From the NCBI GenBank assembly GCA_910584185.1, contig CAJTYC010000005.1, positions 1 through 50,047 of the forward strand: a stretch of DNA of 50,047 bases, written 5' to 3'. The notes below the pieces were generated by a model, which ran no database searches, had not been told where the DNA came from, and saw only the letters and a list, made by a program, of their open reading frames with translations. The position numbers and the translations under genes were made by a program. The DNA is from an uncultured Muribaculaceae bacterium (GTDB lineage Bacteria > Bacteroidota > Bacteroidia > Bacteroidales > Muribaculaceae). Shown here piece after piece: positions 42,616-50,047 of this stretch (position 1 is its first letter; every line of letters starts with the position of its first letter).

Positions 42616-42750
42616 AATTAATAATTAATAATGAATAGTGAATAATTTTTTGACTCGTGGTGTCCGCTTTGGTCTCAAAAACTGTGTCAGAAGATATTAC
42701 TGCTAAAATTTAGCCTCAAAAATTATTCATTATTCATTATTAATTAACCA
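42616..42750. repeat. AT-rich inverted repeat flanking about 65 nt
   Basis: TAATTAATAATTAATAATGAATAGTGAATAATT-type sequence at 42616-42648 is mirrored by AATTATTCATTATTCATTATTAATTA at about 42720-42746, with 65-70 nt of ordinary sequence between. Related AT-rich stretches occur at 41446 and 46697. It may be a MITE-like remnant or a processing hairpin inside the operon. Confidence 0.7.
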
Positions 42751-42759
42751 ATTAAAAAG

Positions 42760-43938
42760 ATGAGTGATTACAAAATAAAATCAGGAGCATGGGCCATTAT
42801 GGTGAGGTCGCTGGTCCAGATCGTGCGCCGCCCGCTCATGTGGGTGGCAATGATAGGACTGCCGGTCTTCCTGATTCTCTTCATCACCTCGATGCTCGAG
42901 ACAGGACTCCCCACCAAAATCCCGGCGGCTATCGTTGACCGCGACGGCTCCGCCTTGTCGCGCAGAGTCACGCAGTCGCTCAATTCCATGCAGATGGTAG
43001 ACCTAAAGCTCCAGGCAAACTCGTTCTCGGAGGCCAAGCACGCCATGCAGGAGGGCAAGATATATGGTTATTTCCTCATCCCCGAAAATTTTGAGGCGGA
43101 CCTGCTCTCAGGCCGCAGCCCGGAGATCTCCTTCTATACCAACATGGTCTATTATGTGCCGGGCACTCTGCTCTTCAAGACGTTCAAGTCTACGGCTGTC
43201 TACACAAAGGCCGGAGTGGCCGCCGACGTGGCAAACGCCCTCGGCCAGGACCCGGTGCAGCTCGCCCCACTGATGCAGCCCGTAAACATTGTGTCGCGAC
43301 CCATCGGCAACCCGCTCCTCAATTACGGCATTTACCTCGGCAATTCGTTCGTGCCATGCTGCATGCAGCTGATGATCATGCTCGTGGTCTGCTTCACGCT
43401 CGGCCAGGAGATTAAGTACCACACTTCGGTGCGCCTGATGCGCATGGCCCGCGGCTCGATCTTCAGGGCTGTCTATGCCAAGCTGCTACCACAGACCCTC
43501 ATCTGGTGGGTAATTATCATCTTCATGACTGTTTGGCTCTTCAAGTTCTGCGGCTATACCATGGCCGGCTCGTGGGGCTGGCTAATCCTCTCGGAGCTGC
43601 TCTTCGTGCTCGCATCGCAGGGCTTCGCGCTTTTCGTGTTCTGCGTCATCCCAAACCTGCGCTTCTCGCTCTCAATCTGCGCGTTGACGGGCATACTGAG
43701 TTTCTCTATCGCTGCTTTCTCTTTTCCCGAAGAGAGTATGTATCCGGCCATGAGCATTTTCAGCTACCTCATGCCGATTCGCTATAATTTCCTTATCTAC
43801 AGCGACATCGCGCTCAATGGCCGCGACATTTTCTTCTCACGCATGTGGTTTGTGGCCTATATCGCTTATATCATCGCTCCGCTCACCATGCTCTGGAAGC
43901 TCAAGCGCAACATGCTCCGCCCTGTCTACACCCCTTGA
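42760..43938 (+). CDS. ABC-2 type permease subunit 1 (YhaP/YbhS-like)
   Basis: 392 aa. One N-terminal helix (about 23-43), a large extracytoplasmic domain (45-195; AAIVDRDGSALSRRVTQSL, YVPGTLLFKTFKSTAVYTKAG), then five or so helices (about 205-385). The typical ABC2_membrane_3 layout, paired with a paralogue downstream. No nucleotide-binding subunit is encoded with them. It presumably exports drugs or a metabolite through HlyD and TolC. Confidence 0.88.
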   Translation: MSDYKIKSGAWAIMVRSLVQIVRRPLMWVAMIGLPVFLILFITSMLETGLPTKIPAAIVDRDGSALSRRVTQSLNSMQMVDLKLQANSFSEAKHAMQEGKIYGYFLIPENFEADLLSGRSPEISFYTNMVYYVPGTLLFKTFKSTAVYTKAGVAADVANALGQDPVQLAPLMQPVNIVSRPIGNPLLNYGIYLGNSFVPCCMQLMIMLVVCFTLGQEIKYHTSVRLMRMARGSIFRAVYAKLLPQTLIWWVIIIFMTVWLFKFCGYTMAGSWGWLILSELLFVLASQGFALFVFCVIPNLRFSLSICALTGILSFSIAAFSFPEESMYPAMSIFSYLMPIRYNFLIYSDIALNGRDIFFSRMWFVAYIAYIIAPLTMLWKLKRNMLRPVYTP

Positions 43939-43971
43939 TGCCGGCTCGGCCTCAGCGTAAATTTTCCTCTT

Positions 43972-45201
43972 ATGAAAAAATTCAAGTCTTTCATACTCGG
44001 GCTGGTAAATGTATATTGCCGGGAGTTCAAGATGGTGACACACGATGTCGGCATTATGCTCTTCCTGCTCTTCCTGCCGCTCGCTTATCCTATCATATAT
44101 TCGCTGATATATAACCCGGAGCTGGTCAAGGATGTGCCGCTCGTGGTGGTCGACAATGACCGCACCTCGCTCAGCCGCGAACTGGTGCGCAACATCGACG
44201 CCTGCGACGAGGCCCGCGTGCTCGGCTATGCGACCGACCTCCCGGAGGCGAAGAAGGCGATGGACTCCCACAAGGCTTTCGCAATTCTCGAGATTCCTCA
44301 TGGCTTCGCCAAGAATATTGGCCGTTCGGAGCAGGGCAATGCCGTGCTTTACAGCGACATGACGCTTCTGCTGCGCTATAGAGGCTTCCTCATGGCCACC
44401 ACCAACGTGATGATGGAGATGGGCAATGAACTGATGACCAAGGATATCAACCTCGTGGCGCCGCTCGCCGAGACTATCGCCGTGGAAGACCCGCTACCCA
44501 TGAATTACATCCCGATGGGCAATATCCGTAGCGGTTTCGACTCGTTCATCATGCCGGGAGTGCTTATCCTGATCCTGCATCAGTGCATCGTGCTCGCCGT
44601 CGGTATGGCCGGCGGCGCAAGGCGCGAAAGCCGCTGGCTCGTGGGCTACAACCCCCACAACAATATGAAGTCGGTGGCCGGCACAATGCTCGGCCAGATA
44701 TTATGCTACATCACGATTCTCGTGATTCCAATCATCTTCCTGATTCATTACGTGCCGCTGATGTTCCGATTCCCCATGGCGGGCTCACTCGCCGAGGAGA
44801 TGGCTTATCTGCTCCCCATGACGCTCGGGGCTTTCGGCATCGGTTATGTGTTCCAGGCGTTTGTCACGGAGCGCGAGTCGGTGTTCGTGAGCTGGGTAGT
44901 GACTTCTGTGGTGCTCCTCCTGCTCTCGGGCCTTATATGGCCTCACTATGACATGACGCCCATATGGCGCTATCTCGCCGACATTCTCCCCTCCACTTGG
45001 GGCGTGACGGGCTTCATCAAGATCTCTTCTAATGGCGCCACCATATCGCAAATATCCGGAGAGTTCGAATCCCTGTGGATTGTATCGCTCGTCTGGCTGC
45101 TGCTCGGTTACCTCACCCAGCGTTTCGTGATGTATCCCTCAATCTATGGACGCAAGTCCGACTCCAAGCTCAAGAACCGCTCCACTGTGGCCGAAATCTG
45201 A
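43972..45201 (+). CDS. ABC-2 type permease subunit 2
   Basis: 409 aa, same architecture as the preceding permease: a first helix (about 24-46), an extracytoplasmic domain (48-215; PLVVVDNDRTSLSRELVRNI) and a membrane bundle (225-390). A heterodimer with the upstream protein is likely. Its last 58 nt overlap the 3' end of aroK on the other strand. Start at the ATG at 43972, 33 nt after the previous stop. Confidence 0.88.
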   Translation: MKKFKSFILGLVNVYCREFKMVTHDVGIMLFLLFLPLAYPIIYSLIYNPELVKDVPLVVVDNDRTSLSRELVRNIDACDEARVLGYATDLPEAKKAMDSHKAFAILEIPHGFAKNIGRSEQGNAVLYSDMTLLLRYRGFLMATTNVMMEMGNELMTKDINLVAPLAETIAVEDPLPMNYIPMGNIRSGFDSFIMPGVLILILHQCIVLAVGMAGGARRESRWLVGYNPHNNMKSVAGTMLGQILCYITILVIPIIFLIHYVPLMFRFPMAGSLAEEMAYLLPMTLGAFGIGYVFQAFVTERESVFVSWVVTSVVLLLLSGLIWPHYDMTPIWRYLADILPSTWGVTGFIKISSNGATISQISGEFESLWIVSLVWLLLGYLTQRFVMYPSIYGRKSDSKLKNRSTVAEI

Positions 45202-45689
45202 CGGCGATCTTCGAGTTCTTCCCCGCTAAATCGTATGGCGGCTTGCGAATAGTATTCTTCGCGGGCCGCCAATCCTTTTTCCACGGCCTCGCGCATCTCC
45301 GCTTCGCTCTTGCCGGCCATCAACGGTCGGCGTGAGTTGTTTATGACCAACCGCGACACGGTCTTGTCTATTGTCGCTTCGAGCCATACCGTAAGGCCAC
45401 GCTCGTTCATATAGTCTATATTTCCCCGGAAGCATGGCGTGCCTCCCCCGCAGGCCACCACCACATTTTCAAATTCCCCGACTTCCCTGAGCATCGACGA
45501 TTCCATGCGCCGAAATTCCTCCTCCCCTTTCTCCGCAAATATCCGTGTTATCGGCATACGGAATCTCTGCTCTATATAAAAATCCAAGTCAATAAATTCC
45601 CACCCTTTGGCACGCGCCAACGCCTTGCCAAAGGTGGTCTTGCCACATGCCATGTAGCCGATGATAAAAATAGGCTTTGATTCTTCCAT
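45144..45689 (-). CDS. aroK: shikimate kinase
   Basis: 181 aa. It phosphorylates shikimate at O3 with ATP. P-loop GYMACGKTTFGKALA (residues 10-24), the shikimate-binding FIDLDFYIE and IFAEKGEEEFRRME segments, CGGGTP and an LID-like NNSRRPLM region are present. Start at the ATG at 45689, since the frame upstream runs into the DUF2752 gene. It is last in a run with msbA-like, CD225 and DUF2752 genes and overlaps the 3' end of the convergent permease gene by 58 nt. Confidence 0.93.
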   Translation of the reverse strand: MEESKPIFIIGYMACGKTTFGKALARAKGWEFIDLDFYIEQRFRMPITRIFAEKGEEEFRRMESSMLREVGEFENVVVACGGGTPCFRGNIDYMNERGLTVWLEATIDKTVSRLVINNSRRPLMAGKSEAEMREAVEKGLAAREEYYSQAAIRFSGEELEDRRQISATVERFLSLESDLRP

Positions 45690-45705
45690 GTTTAAGAGAT
45701 GGGCT

Positions 45706-46074
45706 CTAAAGATTCCTGAATATTGTCCACGCCACCAACGATATGCAGACCACGGTGATGACGGGCAGCGAGTTGACGGCTGCATAGAGGCGTGGATATT
45801 TGACGCGCTGCATAGCGGCAATGGCCATAAGCAGAAGCAGGGGTGATATGCAGAGCAGATAGGCATTGGCGTGCCATGCCGAGGCTATGTCGCCATGCAG
45901 CAGGGAGTGCAGCAGCCGCTGGCTTCCACACCCCGGGCATTCGTATCCCGTCATCATCTTGAACACACACTTGGGTGCCCACACAGATGTGGCCGGATTG
46001 AAGATGTAATAAAGTGCGGCCACTGTCGCCACGGCTGCGGCCGCCGTTATAATCTTGGCTCTGCGCCCCATCAT
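45706..46074 (-). CDS. DUF2752 membrane protein
   Basis: 122 aa with three predicted helices (about 8-26, 70-88, 100-118) and the family signature CxxxxxTGYECPGCGSQRLLHSLLHGD, rich in Cys. Function unknown. Its start overlaps the stop of the CD225 gene by 4 nt, so the two are translationally coupled. This pairing (DUF2752 with CD225/TM2-type proteins) recurs in Bacteroidales as far as I recall. Confidence 0.85.
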   Translation of the reverse strand: MMGRRAKIITAAAAVATVAALYYIFNPATSVWAPKCVFKMMTGYECPGCGSQRLLHSLLHGDIASAWHANAYLLCISPLLLLMAIAAMQRVKYPRLYAAVNSLPVITVVCISLVAWTIFRNL

Positions 46075-46697
46075 ATTTCCAGCAAGGAGCTGCTGAGCAG
46101 CGACAGGGGCATATAGAGGATATTGAAGGCCACGCCCAATGCTATGGCGAGGATTATCCAGAGTTCCGCACGCTCTGAAGCCTTTTTGGCCCCCTCAAAG
46201 TCGCGGGCGTAATATTTGGTGCTCACCTGTGCGGCAAAGAAGATTGCCACCACGCCGAACGGCAGGCAGCAACACACTGTCGATATCACCGCCCAAACCA
46301 TATACGTAGGCGGCATAGGCTCGCGAAATTCCGGCTGCACGGGCGGCAGCTGTTCATCCGGTGGCATAACGTACATAGGGGCCGGGCCACCGGCCGGAGA
46401 GGACTTGACGCCGGGAGCCGGGTCGGCCACAGGGGCGGAGTCGGCCGCGGGTTGCCCGTTCTCTTCAATCACTTTACGCTCGTCATACTCGATGCCAAAC
46501 GTGTCTGCCCATTTTTTCTCGGTGTTGATCTCGGTGCGAAGCTCCTCAGGTATCGCCGGCGGCCCCTGACGCGTCTCATTGTTTTCGCCAAGGTTTTCGT
46601 CATGACTTTTGTTACCGCCGAGGGCTGCATTATCTTCATGACCAAGGTTCTCACACTCAGGCATAACCGGCTTATTTTGTTCGTCCATATTAGTCAT
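46071..46697 (-). CDS. CD225/dispanin-family membrane protein
   Basis: 208 aa. A disordered, acidic and Pro-rich N-terminal ~125 residues, then the CD225/dispanin domain with two hydrophobic segments: PTYMVWAVISTVCCCLPFGVVAIFFAAQV and, after a short charged loop (YYARDFEGAKKASERA), LWIILAIALGVAFNILYMPL. Distantly related to animal IFITM proteins, which act on membrane fusion. The bacterial function is unknown. Start at 46697 or at M4 (46688). Confidence 0.88.
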   Translation of the reverse strand: MTNMDEQNKPVMPECENLGHEDNAALGGNKSHDENLGENNETRQGPPAIPEELRTEINTEKKWADTFGIEYDERKVIEENGQPAADSAPVADPAPGVKSSPAGGPAPMYVMPPDEQLPPVQPEFREPMPPTYMVWAVISTVCCCLPFGVVAIFFAAQVSTKYYARDFEGAKKASERAELWIILAIALGVAFNILYMPLSLLSSSLLEI

Positions 46698-46733
46698 TAT
46701 TCATTTTTAATTATTCATCGGATATGCAGCAAG

Positions 46734-48575
46734 TTACACTTGCTGCATATCCACGAGGTGCTTGTATATGCCGTTCTTGGCAAGCAGTTCCTCGTGGGTA
46801 CCCATCTCGGTGATTACGCCGTCATGGAGCACGCATATCTTGTCGGCATTCACGATTGTCGAGAGCCTGTGGGCAATCACGATCGTGGTGCGGTCTTTCA
46901 TCAGTTTTTCCAGGGCCTCCTGCACCAGGCGTTCGCTCTCAGTGTCGAGCGCGGAGGTGGCCTCGTCGAGTATCAGTATGGCGGGGTTCTTGAGTATGGC
47001 CCGCGCTATGCTGATACGCTGGCGCTGCCCACCCGAAAGACGGCAACCGCGATCGCCTATCACGGTGTCGTAACCCTCTTCGGTCTGCATTATGAAGTCG
47101 TGGGCATTGGCCACACGTGCTGCCTGTTCCACCGCCTCTGGAGTGGCGTTGTCAACCCCAAAGGCTATATTGTTGTATATGGTGTCGTTGAAGAGTATGG
47201 CTTCCTGGTTCACGTTGCCCATCAGCGACCGCAGGTCTTTCACACGGTAATCTTTCACGTTGACATCGTCAATCAGTATCTCTCCGCGCTCCACATCCCA
47301 GAAGCGCGGTATCAGGTCGACAAGCGTGGATTTGCCGGAGCCTGACTGGCCCACCACGGCGACTGTCTCGCCGGGCTTCACCTCCAAGTTGATATGGCGA
47401 AGCACATCATGCTCGGGGTTATACCCGAAGCTGACGTCGCGGAAGCTGACTCCGCACTGATCGCCTCGGCGCGACGCAGCCAATTCCACCGGATGAGCCG
47501 GGTCGGTAATCGGGTTAACGGCGTTAAGTATCTTGTCGATTCGTTGTTTGGCCGCCATACCTTTGCGCACGGTATATGAGGTCTTCGACAAGTCTTTGGC
47601 CGGATTGATGAGGCTGTAAAACATCACCATGTAGTAGATGAAGGTAGGACCATCTATATCGCTGTGATGCGCCACAATCAGGCTCCCCCCGAACCAAAGG
47701 ATTATCGCAATCGCAGTGGTGCCGAGAAATTCGCTCATGGGGTGGGCGAGGGCGGTGCGGCGGTTCACGCTGTTGTTGATGCGGTAGAAGTCCTGCGTCT
47801 GCCGCGCGAAGCGGCGTTCCATCATCTTCTCGGCGTTGAAGGCTTTGATTATACGCAAGCCCCCGATGGTCTCCTCAGCGTTTGAGAGTATGTCGCCCCA
47901 TTTGTTTTGCGATGCCAATGATTTGGCTTTCAGTTTCTTGCCAACACGTCCCATCACCAAGCCCACAATCGGCAGCATCAGAAACACGAATATCGTAAGT
48001 TTCCAGCTGACCATAATCATCATGCCCAGGCAGGCGATAATCATGATAGGATATTTGATGAGCGAGAAGAGGCTCGCCATGACGGAGTTCTGTACTTCCT
48101 GCACATCGCCCGAGAGCCTGGCCATGATATCTCCCTTGCGCTCGGCCGTGAAGAAGCCTATCGGCAAGGAAACTATCTTGTCATACATCTCTCGCCTTAT
48201 GTCGCGCACCACGCCGTTCTGCATCGGTATGGTGAAGTATTCGCTCAGATAGGCGGTCATCACCTTAAGCAGGCAGGTGACCACCAATGTCAAACCCAGG
48301 AAGGCAAGCGTGAAGGAGGCTCCGCGCACCTTTATCATCTGAGCCATAAAGTAGTAGAAGTTATTGATTACCACATCCTTGATACTTCCGCTACCCCATT
48401 CCATGAAGGAATATTCGCTCGAATCCATGCCGAAGAGCATCTGCAGAATCGGTATGATGAAGGCAAAGCTGAATAGTGTGAAAAGCGCAGTGAGCAGGTT
48501 AAACACCACGCTGAGTATTATGTCGCGCTTATAGGGCGCAGCATATCGTCTGAGAAAAAAGAAAAGTTCTTTCAT
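46734..48575 (-). CDS. MsbA-like ABC exporter (fused membrane and ATPase domains)
   Basis: 613 aa. Six-helix ABC transporter membrane domain (about 15-330) and nucleotide-binding domain (about 370-613) with Walker A GQSGSGKST, signature LSGGQRQR, Walker B ILILDEATSALD and the H-loop IAHRLST. Homodimer; the likely cargo is lipid A core or another lipid, but multidrug relatives look the same. A -7 element only 5 nt before the start codon suggests a near-leaderless mRNA. First gene of the run with CD225, DUF2752 and aroK. Confidence 0.92.
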   Translation of the reverse strand: MKELFFFLRRYAAPYKRDIILSVVFNLLTALFTLFSFAFIIPILQMLFGMDSSEYSFMEWGSGSIKDVVINNFYYFMAQMIKVRGASFTLAFLGLTLVVTCLLKVMTAYLSEYFTIPMQNGVVRDIRREMYDKIVSLPIGFFTAERKGDIMARLSGDVQEVQNSVMASLFSLIKYPIMIIACLGMMIMVSWKLTIFVFLMLPIVGLVMGRVGKKLKAKSLASQNKWGDILSNAEETIGGLRIIKAFNAEKMMERRFARQTQDFYRINNSVNRRTALAHPMSEFLGTTAIAIILWFGGSLIVAHHSDIDGPTFIYYMVMFYSLINPAKDLSKTSYTVRKGMAAKQRIDKILNAVNPITDPAHPVELAASRRGDQCGVSFRDVSFGYNPEHDVLRHINLEVKPGETVAVVGQSGSGKSTLVDLIPRFWDVERGEILIDDVNVKDYRVKDLRSLMGNVNQEAILFNDTIYNNIAFGVDNATPEAVEQAARVANAHDFIMQTEEGYDTVIGDRGCRLSGGQRQRISIARAILKNPAILILDEATSALDTESERLVQEALEKLMKDRTTIVIAHRLSTIVNADKICVLHDGVITEMGTHEELLAKNGIYKHLVDMQQV

Positions 48576-48579
48576 GCTG

Positions 48580-48610
48580 CAAATTTACATAAACTTGCCG
48601 ACATTGGCAA
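48580..48610 (-). promoter_or_regulatory. minus-strand promoter of the ABC exporter, near-leaderless
   Basis: On the minus strand: -33 TTG near 48610-48608, 20-nt spacer, -7 TAAATTTG (48587-48580). The ATG is at 48575, so transcription would begin at or very close to the start codon. Confidence 0.5.
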
Positions 48611-48616
48611 CACACA

Positions 48617-48648
48617 TTTGCTCATCACACTTTTTTTCAGTAATTTTG
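48617..48648 (+). promoter_or_regulatory. promoter of rfbB
   Basis: TTTG (48617-48620), 20-nt spacer, TAATTTTG (48641-48648), 29 nt upstream of the ATG. Divergent from the exporter promoter, and the two elements overlap in a 70-nt region. Confidence 0.75.
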
Positions 48649-48676
48649 ACGCATAATTGTAAAGATAAGTAATGAG

Positions 48677-49810
48677 ATGAAAAATATCATGATCACCGGC
48701 GGCGCCGGTTTCATAGGCTCGCACGTGGTGCGACTTTTTGTCAACAAGTATCCCGACTATAACATAATCAACCTCGACAAGCTGACCTATGCCGGCAACC
48801 TCGCCAACCTCCGCGACATCGAGGATCGTCCTAACTATAAGTTCATACGGGCAGACATCGCCGACTTCGATGAGATGCTCCGCATCATGCGCCAACACCA
48901 TATCGACGGCATAATCCACCTCGCTGCCGAGAGCCACGTGGACCGCTCGATACTCGACCCTTTCACCTTCGCCAGAACCAACGTCATGGGCACGCTCTCG
49001 CTGCTTCAGGCTGCAAAGATCGCATGGGAGGAGTCGCCCGAAGGCTTCGATGGCAAGCTCTTCTATCATATCTCTACCGACGAGGTCTACGGTGCCCTCG
49101 AACTGACCCACCCCGAAGGCACGGAATCTCCTTTCACCACCACTGCATCTTCGGCTCAGCATCACTACGCTTTCGGCACGGAGTTCTTCCTCGAGACCAC
49201 AAAATACAATCCTCACTCCCCCTACTCCGCCTCAAAGGCCGCAAGCGACCATTTCGTACGCGCATACCACGACACTTACGGCATGCCCACCATCATAACC
49301 AATTGCTCCAACAATTACGGCCCGTACCAGTTCCCCGAGAAGCTGATTCCTCTCTTCATCAACAATATACGCCAGCGCAAGCCGCTCCCCGTATACGGCA
49401 AGGGTGAGAACGTGCGCGACTGGCTCTTCGTAGAGGACCACGCACGCGCCATCGACCTGATTTTCCACAAGGGCAAACCGGCCCAGACCTACAACATCGG
49501 CGGCTTCAACGAGTGGAAAAACATCGACCTGATAAAGGTGATAATAAAGACTGTGGACCGCCTGCTCGGCAACCCCGAAGGCTACTCCGACGAGCTGATC
49601 ACCTACGTCACCGACCGAAAGGGCCACGACATGCGCTACGCCATAGACTCCCGCAAGCTCCAGAGCGAACTCGGCTGGGAGCCAAGCCTGCAATTCGAGG
49701 AGGGCATTGAGAAAACAGTCCGCTGGTACCTCGACCACCAGGACTGGGTAGACAACATCACCAACGGCGACTACCAAGCCTACTACGAAAACATGTACAA
49801 AAACCGCTGA
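48677..49810 (+). CDS. rfbB: dTDP-glucose 4,6-dehydratase
   Basis: 377 aa, extended SDR enzyme converting dTDP-glucose to dTDP-4-keto-6-deoxyglucose for rhamnose and other deoxysugars. Rossmann GGAGFIGSH (residues 7-15), catalytic S/T-D-E in STDEVYG, and Y-S-A-S-K (YxxxK). The C-terminal FEEGIEKTVRWYLDHQDW is typical. rfbA, rfbC and rfbD are not in the window and may lie beyond its right edge. Repeat copy B follows the stop. Confidence 0.95.
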   Translation: MKNIMITGGAGFIGSHVVRLFVNKYPDYNIINLDKLTYAGNLANLRDIEDRPNYKFIRADIADFDEMLRIMRQHHIDGIIHLAAESHVDRSILDPFTFARTNVMGTLSLLQAAKIAWEESPEGFDGKLFYHISTDEVYGALELTHPEGTESPFTTTASSAQHHYAFGTEFFLETTKYNPHSPYSASKAASDHFVRAYHDTYGMPTIITNCSNNYGPYQFPEKLIPLFINNIRQRKPLPVYGKGENVRDWLFVEDHARAIDLIFHKGKPAQTYNIGGFNEWKNIDLIKVIIKTVDRLLGNPEGYSDELITYVTDRKGHDMRYAIDSRKLQSELGWEPSLQFEEGIEKTVRWYLDHQDWVDNITNGDYQAYYENMYKNR

Positions 49811-49828
49811 CCCAGAAAAAGAAAGGCC

Positions 49829-49985
49829 AAAAGGCAAAAGGCAAAGGAAGGCCAAAAGGCAAAGGAAGGCAAGCACCCCGTCAGCTTTTGTTCTGTGAGG
49901 GCGCGAAGCGCCCATAAGCTGCATTGCGGTTTTGGAGGTGTGCAAGCGCTAAGCGCAAGCAAGCAGCAAGCGCGAAGCGCAAGCA
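49829..49985 (+). repeat. hairpin-repeat family, copy B
   Basis: Preceded by GGCCAAAAGGCAAA direct repeats, then the shared core GTCAGC-TTTTGTTCTGTG (about 49880-49897), hairpin GGGCGC-GAA-GCGCCC (49899-49913), GCGGTTTTGGAGGTGTG and an AGCGC-TAA-GCGC hairpin with CAAGCAAGC repeats. Highly similar to copy A over about 75 nt. Confidence 0.85.
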
Positions 49986-49998
49986 AGAAAAAAGAAAA

Positions 49999-50030
49999 AG
50001 GTCGACTCACGTCGACCTAATTTCTTAATT
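49999..50030 (+). terminator. probable terminator after rfbB
   Basis: AGGTCGAC-TCAC-GTCGACCT, a perfect 8-bp stem, followed by AATTTCTTAATT. The tail is U-poor, so confidence is moderate. Confidence 0.55.
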
Positions 50031-50047
50031 AAAACAACAATAACAAC

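Overview
The window looks like a piece of chromosome from a Bacteroidales bacterium, most likely Muribaculaceae (S24-7) or a close relative. Several things point there: Bacteroidota-type promoters (TTTG, 19-21 nt, TAnnTTTG) upstream of many genes; few Shine-Dalgarno sequences; C/G-rich third codon positions; Bacteroidota families (DUF2723/GT117, DUF5715, DUF5683, DUF2027); an amylase with a type IX secretion-like tail; and the gene order parA-parB-DUF5683-LysM transglycosylase. The genus cannot be fixed from sequence alone.

Layout. 0-1.3 kb: a REP-associated tyrosine transposase, an 11-bp iterated repeat and tRNA-Gln. 1.5-8 kb: an alanine-dehydrogenase-like protein lacking key residues, a GT4 glycosyltransferase, GDP-L-fucose synthase and a large GT117 membrane protein, a plausible fucose/protein-glycosylation locus. 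8.1-11.9 kb (minus strand): a compact phage-derived module of scaffold-like protein, SU10-type major capsid protein (split by a one-base frameshift), two small head/connector-like proteins, holin-like protein and amidase. 12.1-19.7 kb: ordinary genes (aroB, a HAD phosphatase, DUF5715, three FKBP-type proteins, rsmA, a MATE pump, ridA). 19.8-22.4 kb (plus strand): terminase small-like and large subunits, with intact ATPase and nuclease motifs. The phage-derived genes therefore lie in two blocks either side of host genes, with no portal, protease, tail, integrase or replication gene visible.

22.5-31 kb: sufB alone, a PhoH ATPase, DUF2027, DUF695, a secreted GH13 amylase, a tiny codon-biased lipoprotein and a coiled-coil envelope protein. 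31-39.6 kb (minus strand): a sugar aminotransferase, NhaD antiporter, MltD-like transglycosylase, DUF5683, ParB, ParA and an aspartate aminotransferase. 40-45.2 kb: a TolC-HlyD-permease-permease export operon with no ATPase. 45.1-48.6 kb (minus strand): an MsbA-like exporter, CD225/dispanin protein, DUF2752 protein and shikimate kinase. 48.7-49.8 kb: rfbB.

Non-coding structure is rich. There are several arrays of 8-, 9- or 16-nt tandem units between genes. A four-copy hairpin-repeat family keeps pairing while its stem sequence changes. A near-perfect 38-bp inverted repeat lies between parA and the aminotransferase. Dyad symmetries sit on the promoters of both phage-derived blocks. The strongest candidate for an undescribed system is the split capsid/terminase module; the hairpin-repeat family, possibly linked to the RAYT transposase, is second.
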